Positions 44,201 through 51,406 of a stretch of 64,000 bases of DNA are shown one piece after another (the first letter of the stretch is position 1; each line of letters starts with the position of its first letter). A model generated the notes under the pieces. That model was not told where the DNA came from, searched no databases, and saw only the letters and a list, made by a program, of their open reading frames with translations. Made by a program: the position numbers and the translations under genes. Source of the stretch: an uncultured Prevotellaceae bacterium (GTDB taxonomy: Bacteria > Bacteroidota > Bacteroidia > Bacteroidales > Bacteroidaceae); assembly GCA_902780635.1 (NCBI GenBank), contig CACZGH010000001.1, forward strand, positions 277,581 through 341,580, read 5' to 3'.

Positions 44201-46943
44201 CGCTACCAAAGGCTCCCTCACCAATGGAGGCCAGGTTTTTCTGAATAGCCACGCTCTTGAGGGCGGTGCGATAGAACGCTTTCTTGCCGATAGTGACAAG
44301 GGCGGTGGGCAGCACGGCAGTAGCCAGCACGGAGCAACCCTCAAAGGCACTCTCACCGATGGCAGTGATGCTTGTGGGGAAGGTGATGGTGGTAAGGGCT
44401 GTACATCCCTTGAACTCATTGGCGGCAATCTCAGTGATACCTGTGAAATAGCGAAGCTCATTGAAAGAGGTGATCTCGGTATTACCCTTGAACTTACCTC
44501 CAAGACTTGTGACAGCCTTGGCCTCATTCTGGCTCAGTTTGCCGTCTTTGTTAGTGTCCCATGCCAAGCAGATAGCCTCCACTTTGGGATCGGCAAAGGT
44601 GATGAAGGTATAGCCATCAGAGAACTCTACTTTGGTGCCAAAGTCCTTCCATACGTCGGCAGCTTCGTAAAGCTCGGTGGTGCCGGTGGGCACGTTCAAC
44701 TTGGCTTTGGCCACGTCGACACCCTGGAAGATATCTGCTGGCACTTCAAGCGGATTGGCCCAATAGACCTTGACGTTGGCCAGCTTCTCACAACCAGCGA
44801 AAGCCTTCTCGCCAATCTCCATAACAGAGTTGTAGATAGTGACAGACGTAAGCTTCTTGGCACCGCTGAAAGCCTCGGGGAGGATGGAGACGATACCGTC
44901 GGAGACAGCCACGCTGGTGACAGAGGCATTGGCTGGGAACTGGATCAGACGGGCGTGGTCATAGCTGAACAGCGAACCGCTGGTTGAGCCGACAAACTGT
45001 GTATTGCCTTCCTCTACCTTGATGGCGGTGAGAAGTTCACAGGAAGCGAAAGGTGCGTCGCCAATCTCAGTGACAGTGGCGGGCACGGTGATGGTCTTCA
45101 GCGAATTGCAATTAGCAAAGGCATGTGAGCCAATGGAAAGCAAGCCATTGGGGAAGGTGATGGCACTCAGCGTGCTGCCATTGAAGGCGTCGTCCTCGAT
45201 GTGCTTAACAGCAGTGAAATACTGCAGCTCATTGAAGGAACCTATCTGCGCGCCTTTGAAATAAGTACCTATTGTAGTAACCGCTGCGGCCTCGGTGTAA
45301 GTGACGTAACCGTCATGGTCGGTGTCAAAATGCTGCACACAGATAGCCTCGGTGGTCTCGTCCTTGAAGTTGATGATCTGGTCGGCATAGTCGGCAATGG
45401 TACCCTCACGGAGGAAATTAAACCATTTCCAACCTGGAGCTGCCGAGTAAACATCGATGGTACCGACGGGCACAAACAGGCGGCCAGTGATCTCACCATC
45501 AGCCACTTGGGTGAAACTACTGAAAGTGCCATCGGTGATCTCTTTCGGGGTTTCATCAGAAACCTGCACACGGATGCCTTTGGCCACACCAGCGAAAGCT
45601 CTGTCGCCGATGCTGTTCACTGTGGTGGGGATGATGAGTGTATAAAGCTTCTCACAGTCGGCAAATGCCTCTTCGCTGATGTAGCGCACATCCTCAGGGA
45701 TGGTGACAGAGGATAACGAAGCACACCCTTTGAAAGCGCAACGGCCGATAGCCTGCACCTTATTGAGCGTCAGCGATGTCATCTTGGAACCTGCGGCAGC
45801 GTAGGGAAGAATCTCACTGACCGTGGTGGGTATGGTACAAGCGCCGGAGGCTCCAGCGGCATAACTCACCACCACGCCCTTGTCCTTGGAGAGGATAAAA
45901 CGGGAGTTGCTATAAGAAGAGCCACTAAAGGTATAATATTTGTTGTTCCCGTTGATCGAGTATTTGGTGAGTGACTTACAGTTGGCAAAAGCGCCCTCGC
46001 CGATAGAGGTAATCTTGGCGCTGATCGTAAATGTAGTGATGGCGCAGCCATCGAAAGCATGACTACCAATCGTGGTCAGGGCTGTAGAGGCGTTGGTGAG
46101 AACAGAAAGGCTCTCACAATCTTTGAATGCATTGGCACCGATGGTGACCACTTTGGGAGGTATCGTCAGTTTTTCCAATTTGGTACAACCCTCGAAAGCT
46201 GATTCAGGGATGAGTGTCAGCGAATTGAAGGAACGAAGTTCGGTAAAGGCGGTGATCTCGGTGTTGCCGGTGAAGATGCCAGAGATATCTTTCACATTAT
46301 ACACCTCGCGATAGGAAACCTCGCCGTCGTCATTGGCATCCCAATTCTTGACGCAGATGGCTTTCACCTGGGGGTCTTCAAATACCATGAGGATGTCTTG
46401 GTCATCGCTGTACTCGCCGATGTTCTTGAAGTTCTTCCATACGTCGGCAGCCTGGTATGCGGCCTTGTATCCTTGGAGCACATTGAGGCGGCAGGTCTCA
46501 TAGTCGACACCGTCGAACACACTCTCGTCGATGGGGAGTGGTGTGAGCCACTGCACTTTCACACTTGCCAGATTGGAGCAGTCCTCAAAGGCGTTATTGC
46601 CAATCTCCTGAATGGAATTGGGGATCTTGACTTCGGTCATGGACAGACAGCCAGAGAAGGCGTCCTCGCCGATAGAGGTCACAGTATACCAGTCATCATT
46701 GTACATCACACGCCAAGGAATCTCCAGTTTAGTGGGTCCCAGAGCATCCGGGTCTACATTGCCCACATTGGGATCGATGGGGTCTGAAATATCCGAGAAG
46801 TACGAAGGATTCCAGCCCACCAGCGAGACAGTTTTGTTCTCGCTGTCAGTGACGCTATAGCTCAGGCCATCTACGTACCACGCGTAGGAGGCGTTGAGCA
46901 CTAGGACTGACATAAAGGTCATCAATAATCTTAAATGTCTCAT
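41208..46943 (-). CDS. very large BspA-like LRR_5 surface protein with five EF-hand-like modules
   Basis: The 1911-residue protein has a signal peptide (1-22) and long BspA-type leucine-rich repeats (for example AFEGCTKLEKLTIPPKVVTIGANAF). Between LRR blocks stand five similar calcium-loop segments: DANDDGEVSYREV, DTDHDGYVTYTEA, DTNKDGKLSQNEA, DTDGDNKLSYNEA and DTNGDGELIVAEA. After them come a dockerin-like pair (DVNGDGYADMVDAVD and DFDEDDDVTVADAVV), a cohesin-like beta domain and the C-terminal tail DLSGVRVSSPGKGVYILNGKKVIIK-type motif. BspA proteins bind host matrix, other bacteria or polymers. It is the first gene of a two-gene operon and has a hairpin-containing upstream region. Confidence 0.92.
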   Translation of the reverse strand: MRHLRLLMTFMSVLVLNASYAWYVDGLSYSVTDSENKTVSLVGWNPSYFSDISDPIDPNVGNVDPDALGPTKLEIPWRVMYNDDWYTVTSIGEDAFSGCLSMTEVKIPNSIQEIGNNAFEDCSNLASVKVQWLTPLPIDESVFDGVDYETCRLNVLQGYKAAYQAADVWKNFKNIGEYSDDQDILMVFEDPQVKAICVKNWDANDDGEVSYREVYNVKDISGIFTGNTEITAFTELRSFNSLTLIPESAFEGCTKLEKLTIPPKVVTIGANAFKDCESLSVLTNASTALTTIGSHAFDGCAITTFTISAKITSIGEGAFANCKSLTKYSINGNNKYYTFSGSSYSNSRFILSKDKGVVVSYAAGASGACTIPTTVSEILPYAAAGSKMTSLTLNKVQAIGRCAFKGCASLSSVTIPEDVRYISEEAFADCEKLYTLIIPTTVNSIGDRAFAGVAKGIRVQVSDETPKEITDGTFSSFTQVADGEITGRLFVPVGTIDVYSAAPGWKWFNFLREGTIADYADQIINFKDETTEAICVQHFDTDHDGYVTYTEAAAVTTIGTYFKGAQIGSFNELQYFTAVKHIEDDAFNGSTLSAITFPNGLLSIGSHAFANCNSLKTITVPATVTEIGDAPFASCELLTAIKVEEGNTQFVGSTSGSLFSYDHARLIQFPANASVTSVAVSDGIVSILPEAFSGAKKLTSVTIYNSVMEIGEKAFAGCEKLANVKVYWANPLEVPADIFQGVDVAKAKLNVPTGTTELYEAADVWKDFGTKVEFSDGYTFITFADPKVEAICLAWDTNKDGKLSQNEAKAVTSLGGKFKGNTEITSFNELRYFTGITEIAANEFKGCTALTTITFPTSITAIGESAFEGCSVLATAVLPTALVTIGKKAFYRTALKSVAIQKNLASIGEGAFGSVPSISKITVASTNPNFIAYSNAIFSKDTTVLITYPAYKAINTTIPAKVKTIYGYAFSGCDKVTGVNFSNVETIGEYAFENCTSISSISLGEKVTSVGQYAFTGCSNLESIIIPNTVTSITAGAFTGMPVGVRCQVSWPSPLAISAGTFSNAVAPEAGKAKGLLFVPEGTSAAYKAATGWDFFTLVHEGTINDYAATLIEFEDKNVERLAVAAWDTDGDNKLSYNEAAVVTALGNVFTGQAITTFDELQYFTSLTEIGNNAFKNTGMTAVTIPANSTRFGNSAFQGTALSNSTFKSLTTLTTEIGDSAFAYTSFTSMSISERITKIGVGAFKGCSKMTQITVVADNPNYSAKNGVLYYKSGTRLMQFPARSTVNKKLITEFVIGDAVTKIDEDAFLLAANLAAVTIPETVTSIGQNAFRACTKLDSVTVGWHTPLAVPANTFEGVDVANAKLCVPKGTVAAYKAAPVWKNFGLMSEFLDDTSIIDFADAKVKAICVKNWDTNGDGELIVAEAKAAKTTLEGLFESNTEITSFEELKYFTGITTIAENAFQGCTALTAIELPSSVTKIEQGAFSSCTSLKKIELPAKVATLGVGVFANSTSLESIEVDADNTKYTSVNGVLLNKAKNTLVAYPAGREGKYEMPSTVKTISDYAFTGAGKLTGLKMSKNVVSIGTGAFRHSSLPYVFLPGTVSSISRWAFNDCPNLKVVKIGKRDESLGLLSVYQTVFLDMDLTQMSLYVPAGTLDSYNEMDVWKEFGTAKEYPNCDVNGDGYADMVDAVDIVKFVVDTPADVFDQYLADFDEDDDVTVADAVVLVNMIAEDRAAVIINYAPVQMEVDEELILTKDVNNTLSLSLNSLMPYTAFQFDLTLPEGSDINMAKLSARMKGHQMMYHQIGERTWRFVALSLANKQFAEHEGALLHIQAGNPDTDEVAVSNIRFITTDGNTHLFDTVSSATPTDIVEMATSGAREDGVYYDLSGVRVSSPGKGVYILNGKKVIIK

Positions 46944-46986
46944 AAATGAATGATTGAAATAGTTTGGAATTCAAAAAACACGGTAT

Positions 46987-47047
46987 AAGGATGACACCTT
47001 ATTATATATATAGACATCATATGATATCATAGTTAAGAGTCATCCTT
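46987..47047. promoter_or_regulatory. inverted repeat upstream of the LRR protein gene
   Basis: AAGGATGAC (46987-46995) and GTCATCCTT (47039-47047) form a perfect 9-bp inverted repeat, with a smaller ATGATATCAT palindrome between them. It lies 44-104 nt before the start codon, in the place of a leader or operator. No -7 box was recognised here. Confidence 0.4.
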
Positions 47048-47050
47048 GAA

Positions 47051-47099
47051 AAAATCCCTCCCAAGACCCCTTATACAAAATGGCCGAAGGAGGGATTTT
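47051..47099 (-). terminator. terminator-like hairpin after the gene at 47118
   Basis: AAAATCCCTCC and GGAGGGATTTT form an 11-bp stem, with a loop of 27 nt, and T residues follow on the minus strand. It lies 19 nt past the stop. Confidence 0.7.
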
Positions 47100-47117
47100 G
47101 TCTGTCAACAATAGGAG

Positions 47118-48230
47118 TTATTTGACAACTACTTTCTTTCCGTTCTGGATATAGATACCTTTCTGAGCAGCGTTGTTCACCTTCACGCCAGTAATGGTAT
47201 AGACATCAGTGTCGGCAGCAGCCTTCTCCACAGTGTTGATACCTGTGGCATCCTCAAAGAGGTAGAAGTCGTTGGCAGCAGTAGCACTCTCCAAGTAAGC
47301 TTTGTACTGTGGGATCACCACACCTTCCTTTACACGGTAGAAACCTGTGCCAGCAGTTTTCTTAGCGATGGCGAAAGTGTTGGCGTCAGCGGTGAACTCA
47401 CCATTTGGGGTACCTTTCAACAGGTTGGTGGAGATGGCGTCAGCATCAGTATCAAGCTGTGTGAGCTGATAGGAACCAGCGGCACCTTTGATGACAACAG
47501 GTGCACAGGCAGGCACATTAGCCACCTCTGTAAGGGTAGCGAAACCAGCACCCAACTCACTCATGGCATAAGCCTTGAGATCACCGGCTGAGAAATCCAG
47601 ATCGGCATCAATACAAAGTGTAGCAAAACCAGCCTCACCTATTTTATACTCAATGTAGGAGTCCTGCTTATATTGATAAGCGTCGCTTGAAGAAACATTT
47701 AATTTGATGTTTTTAATTGTAATGGGGCAGACATCTTTGCTAGCCTCTTCCGTATGAGTCACAGCGATACGGAGAATATCATTACTTGTTGTTGGGAAAC
47801 TGGTGCCTTCGTTGGTCAAGGTATTATAAATCACAATACGATAGAAATAGCCCTCATCTCCACCATATGTATCAGGATCGTTTCTATAATAAATACCAGC
47901 GTCAAATGGAGAAATTTCTTCCTCATCATCATTGACATAGTTTTTCAAATCACCCAGTTTAGCAGGTGTAAGCAAATTGCCTGCGTTGTTTTTGGCCACT
48001 TCCCATCCTTTAGGAAGCCATATATCGAACTGTGAGCCAACGTATGTTTTGCCTGATGGATTATCAAGACTGAGTTTCAAATAAGCACGCGTATCTGCAG
48101 GTACATCCAGCAGATTGACCGGTGTTGTAAGATTTGTATTGGAATAAGAGGTAATCTTAAAATTGTCCTCCTGTGCCATCAAATTACCTGCCACGAAGAG
48201 CAAAGCAATTCCAAATAAGATTTTTTTCAT
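47118..48230 (-). CDS. secreted protein with C-terminal tail motif, unknown function
   Basis: The 370-residue protein has a signal peptide (1-19), an N-terminal beta domain related in pattern to the cohesin-like domains of its neighbours (FDIWLPKGWEVAKNNAG, IKNIKLNVSS), a central beta-rich domain starting GEAGFATLCIDADLDFSA, and the C-terminal tail VYTITGVKVN...KGIYIQNGKKVVVK. No enzyme motif was seen. It follows the dockerin gene at 48266 by 35 nt and has its own terminator. Confidence 0.8.
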   Translation of the reverse strand: MKKILFGIALLFVAGNLMAQEDNFKITSYSNTNLTTPVNLLDVPADTRAYLKLSLDNPSGKTYVGSQFDIWLPKGWEVAKNNAGNLLTPAKLGDLKNYVNDDEEEISPFDAGIYYRNDPDTYGGDEGYFYRIVIYNTLTNEGTSFPTTSNDILRIAVTHTEEASKDVCPITIKNIKLNVSSSDAYQYKQDSYIEYKIGEAGFATLCIDADLDFSAGDLKAYAMSELGAGFATLTEVANVPACAPVVIKGAAGSYQLTQLDTDADAISTNLLKGTPNGEFTADANTFAIAKKTAGTGFYRVKEGVVIPQYKAYLESATAANDFYLFEDATGINTVEKAAADTDVYTITGVKVNNAAQKGIYIQNGKKVVVK

Positions 48231-48265
48231 AATGGTTTTGTTTTAATGACTATTTTATTATATTA

Positions 48266-48925
48266 TTATTTCAATAACAAATCCGTTAATGCGAGCACAT
48301 CCGAAATGTCTACCACACCATCGTCGTTGATATCGCAGTTGACATCCGATGGCATCTTCTTGATATCCAAGATGTAATCCACCAACAGACTGACATCGGT
48401 CATATCTACTCGGCCGTCGTTGTTGAGGTCACCCAAAACGGTTGTCGGACGGGCAGCAACAATCGAAATATCAAAAGGCTCATCAGCCAGCGTGTAAAGC
48501 ACGGAGGTGCTGCTGGCACACTTCATATTAAATAAGGTAGCCACGCCGCCGACGAAATCATCATTGGTCGTGATGGCCAGATGAATCAAAGCTCCACTAT
48601 TTCCCTTGATGGGTGTGAGGTTGTACGAACTGGTGACAATACGATACTTCCCCCCAGACATGTCTGAGATAAAGAGCTTTTGGGTGCTGTCGATAATGCG
48701 ATCTCCCAGCTTACAGTTCTCTATGTCCAACTCTACGCCTTCAGGCAACTGGAGATCCATCTGAAAGGACACCAAGTTGTTATTGTTGTTATTACATAAA
48801 ACTGCAAAAGTACTTGATTCGCCTTTAGCCAGACTGAGACTATTCACATTAATGGTTTTCGCTTGGAGACTCTCTGTAATGGCCAAGGCCATAAAAGCCG
48901 CTAAAATTGCTATTCTTTTTATCAT
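48266..48925 (-). CDS. secreted cohesin-like plus dockerin protein
   Basis: The 219-residue protein has a signal peptide (IKRIAILAAFMALAITES), an Ig/cohesin-like domain (about 25-150, with LVSFQMDLQLPEGVELD and GNSGALIHLAITTND) and two C-terminal dockerin repeats (DMTDVSLLVDYILD, DISDVLALTDLLLK). It has the same two-part architecture as the protein at 40537. The ATG at 48925 is chosen because a GTG at 48952 adds a non-signal extension. It is the first gene of a unit with the protein at 47118. Confidence 0.8.
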   Translation of the reverse strand: MIKRIAILAAFMALAITESLQAKTINVNSLSLAKGESSTFAVLCNNNNNNLVSFQMDLQLPEGVELDIENCKLGDRIIDSTQKLFISDMSGGKYRIVTSSYNLTPIKGNSGALIHLAITTNDDFVGGVATLFNMKCASSTSVLYTLADEPFDISIVAARPTTVLGDLNNDGRVDMTDVSLLVDYILDIKKMPSDVNCDINDDGVVDISDVLALTDLLLK

Positions 48926-48977
48926 TATACTTTTTTGTTGTTTACAGGTCACATCACCTTATAACACTTCCAATGTG

Positions 48978-48985
48978 CAAAATTA
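48978..48985 (-). promoter_or_regulatory. Bacteroidetes -7 box for the dockerin gene at 48266
   Basis: TAATTTTG reads on the minus strand, about 53 nt before the ATG at 48925. Confidence 0.6.
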
Positions 48986-49155
48986 TATAATTAATTTCAA
49001 AAAACCTACAAGAAATATCAAACTTTTTTTGATATTCAGCAAAATTGTAAATTTTGAGCTACAACTCACCCAAAAATACATGTTTTTTAACTCTTAAGAG
49101 GGGGATTGGTCATCTTTGTATACACTACATCGGGATTGCAAATACCAATGAGCCA

Positions 49156-49551
49156 TTACAATGTAGGACTTCCGTTGGAGTCGCCTCTGAGAGTCTCCAC
49201 CTCGGGAGCCTCCACAGGCATGTCGTCAATAATCAATGCCGAAAGGCTGTTCAGATCAGCTTGATTGATTTTGCCATCGCCATTGATATCGGCATTCGAT
49301 TTTAAGAAAACACTGCGTGCATTGCCGTTCAGATAACGTGCAAGATCTACGATATCAAGAACATTCACCACATCGTCGCCATTGACATCACCTGTCAAAT
49401 ACACTTTGCTTTTTAGACCAAAGTGCGATGATGAGATGCTATCGCTGGGAATGGTATTAGAGAAACGGGCTGTTTTACCCGTATGGGATGTCTGAGCATA
49501 ACATACGATGGTAAAAAACAATAAAAATACAACAAATAAACCCTTTCTCAT
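49156..49551 (-). CDS. small secreted dockerin protein
   Basis: The 131-residue protein has a signal peptide (1-19), a short linker rich in serine and threonine, and two dockerin-type calcium repeats (about 50-115, with GDVNGDDVVNVLDIVDLARY and DINGDGKINQADLNSLSAL). No catalytic domain is present, so it may be an adaptor or scaffold piece. It has its own promoter at 49572 and stands apart from the next dockerin gene by 230 nt. Confidence 0.82.
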   Translation of the reverse strand: MRKGLFVVFLLFFTIVCYAQTSHTGKTARFSNTIPSDSISSSHFGLKSKVYLTGDVNGDDVVNVLDIVDLARYLNGNARSVFLKSNADINGDGKINQADLNSLSALIIDDMPVEAPEVETLRGDSNGSPTL

Positions 49552-49571
49552 TATGATCTTAATTTTGAGTG

Positions 49572-49579
49572 CAAAGTTA
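49572..49579 (-). promoter_or_regulatory. Bacteroidetes -7 box for the small dockerin gene
   Basis: TAACTTTG reads on the minus strand, about 21 nt before the ATG at 49551. Confidence 0.68.
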
Positions 49580-49604
49580 ACACTAAAAAATGAAATAACG
49601 AAAG

Positions 49605-49906
49605 AAACGGCCCCCCCACACCTTAAATTAAGTTTTTTTAAACAAATTACTTTGGGCTATGTGGCAAATCTGTCACACTTCCTAATATGTTCATTTCGCT
49701 CAGAAATATAAAAAAAACCTCAAAAAACCATAGGTTCAGAAGTCCAGGAGTTCTGGCGCAACGCTCTGTCGATGAGCAATCCGACTGCATTGAGTATCAG
49801 CACTTTCCATGCGAAAAGCAAAGCCCCAAACTTTTCCCCTCTACATCCCCTCCCCTTTGGGGAGGGTTAGGGAGGGGTGTCAGATGTCAGGTGTCAGATG
49901 TCAGTT
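49605..49906. other. gene-free stretch between the dockerin cluster and the kinases
   Basis: It holds a C-rich run, AT-rich sequence and, at its right end, a REP-like hairpin and four TGTCAG-type heptamers. No gene, promoter or terminator was recognised. Confidence 0.6.
49848..49904. repeat. REP-like hairpin followed by ATGTCAG/GTGTCAG heptamers x4
   Basis: CCCCTCCCC-TTT-GGGGAGGG with a GTTAGGGAGGGG tail, then GTGTCAG, ATGTCAG, GTGTCAG and ATGTCAG (49877-49904). The two repeat families meet here, 3 nt before the kinase stop. Confidence 0.85.
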
Positions 49907-50536
49907 TTATGGCATTTCTTCCAATGGGAAGAGGCCATAGAGCTGAGCGTCAATCATATCGGTCACCTTCTGGAAGTCCTGCGGATTGCTCTCAAACTTA
50001 CAGTTATCGCCATCGACGATGATAAGATGGCCTTTGTAAGAAGAAATCCACTTCTCATAACGATCATTGAGGCCTTGCAGGTAGTCGATACGTATCGACT
50101 TCTCGTACTCTCGCCCACGCTTGCTGATCTGCGCCACCAGATTGGGGATACTGCTTCGGATGTAAATCATCAGATCGGGCAGTCCTACGAGTGAAATCAT
50201 CAAGTCGAACAGGTCACTGTAGTTGGCAAAGTCGCGGTCACTCATCATCCCCTGGTCATGGAGGTTGGGGGCGAAGATGCGGGCATCCTCAAAGATGGTG
50301 CGATCCTGAATGATATATCCCTTGTTTTTAGAGATATCAACCACTTCCTTAAACCTTTTGTTTAAGAAATATACTTGCAGATTGAACGACCATCTCTCCA
50401 TATCCGCATAGAAGTCGGCCAGATAAGGATTATTGTCTACGGGTTCAAAACGAGGCTCCCATCCATACCGGCGTGCGAGCATCTTGGTGAGGGTGGTCTT
50501 GCCACTGCCGATGTTTCCTGCTACTGCAATGTGCAT
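49907..50536 (-). CDS. deoxynucleoside kinase
   Basis: The 209-residue protein has the P-loop GNIGSGKTTL (about residues 8-17), the DRTIFED sequence (DRS-type motif) and a KRGREYEKSIRIDYL lid region, all typical of the deoxyadenosine/deoxyguanosine kinase family. It phosphorylates deoxynucleosides for salvage. It is 54 nt downstream of a similar gene in the same direction. Pairs of such kinases in other bacteria work as a heterodimer with different bases; this could be the same. Confidence 0.92.
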   Translation of the reverse strand: MHIAVAGNIGSGKTTLTKMLARRYGWEPRFEPVDNNPYLADFYADMERWSFNLQVYFLNKRFKEVVDISKNKGYIIQDRTIFEDARIFAPNLHDQGMMSDRDFANYSDLFDLMISLVGLPDLMIYIRSSIPNLVAQISKRGREYEKSIRIDYLQGLNDRYEKWISSYKGHLIIVDGDNCKFESNPQDFQKVTDMIDAQLYGLFPLEEMP

Positions 50537-50590
50537 GATGTATTGTATTTAGTTGACCTGTTATTGGTTGATTCTTAAGGTGTCGCCGCT

Positions 50591-51214
50591 CTATTGAGGA
50601 GAAAAGAGGCCGAAGAGCTGCGAGTCGATACGATCGACAATCCGGGCAAAGTCGGAAGGGCGGTTGAGGAAGTCGAGCTGGTCCACCTCCACGGTGAGCA
50701 CCTTGCCTTTATACTTTTGATAGATGAAGTCGTCGTATCTCTGATTGAGGTTTTTCAGATAGTCGAGCTGCATCAGCTGTTCATACCCACGTCCCCGCTT
50801 CTGTATGTTGGACACCAGATGTGGGATAGATGCCTTCAGGTAAATCATGAGGTCGGGATAGGCTACAGCGGTCATCATCGACTCAAACAGCCCCATGTAG
50901 GTGCTGAAGTCGCGGTCGTCGAGGTATCCCATGTCGTGGTTGTTGGCAGCAAAGACATAGACTCCCTCAAAGATACTTCTGTCCTGAATGACGGTATGGT
51001 CGGAATGGGCAATCTCGAGCAAGTCTTGAAAGCGATGCCTAAGAAAATACACTTCCAGGGCAAACGACCAACGGGGGATGTCGTGGTAGTAGTCCTCAAG
51101 ATAAGGGTTATAATCCACGGCCTCAAACTTCGGTGTCCACCCGTAATGGCGGGCGAGCATGGAGGTGAGGGTGGTTTTTCCACTGCCGATATTTCCTGCT
51201 ATGACAATATGCAC
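50591..51214 (-). CDS. deoxynucleoside kinase
   Basis: The 207-residue protein has the P-loop GNIGSGKTTL, a DRSIFEGVYVFA motif and a KRGRGYEQLMQLDYLK lid, so it is a clear paralogue of the next gene. The start is a GTG at 51214, the only codon that gives the conserved HIVIAGN start. Its promoter lies at 51239. It is the first gene of the pair. Confidence 0.92.
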   Translation of the reverse strand: MHIVIAGNIGSGKTTLTSMLARHYGWTPKFEAVDYNPYLEDYYHDIPRWSFALEVYFLRHRFQDLLEIAHSDHTVIQDRSIFEGVYVFAANNHDMGYLDDRDFSTYMGLFESMMTAVAYPDLMIYLKASIPHLVSNIQKRGRGYEQLMQLDYLKNLNQRYDDFIYQKYKGKVLTVEVDQLDFLNRPSDFARIVDRIDSQLFGLFSPQ

Positions 51215-51238
51215 AGTCCTTAGTTTTTATTTCGCCTA

Positions 51239-51246
51239 CAAATTTA
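51239..51246 (-). promoter_or_regulatory. Bacteroidetes -7 box for the deoxynucleoside kinase pair
   Basis: TAAATTTG reads on the minus strand, 25 nt before the GTG start at 51214. Confidence 0.6.
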
Positions 51247-51394
51247 GATAAAATTTGTGAATTATTAGCCATCCGATAAAGAATTTCACTTTTCTTTTGA
51301 GGAAAGTGACGAAAAAAAACAAGAGAAAAGAAGAAAGTGAATGCGATTACAAACTAAATGACAACAATACTTTTGTGGTATGGTTGTTTTTCTG

Positions 51395-51402
51395 TATTTT
51401 TG
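51395..51402 (+). promoter_or_regulatory. Bacteroidetes -7 box directly before copA
   Basis: TATTTTTG is preceded by TTTTG about 20 nt upstream. The ATG at 51407 stands 4 nt after the box, so the mRNA would begin at or next to the start codon. Confidence 0.6.
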
Positions 51403-51406
51403 CCTT

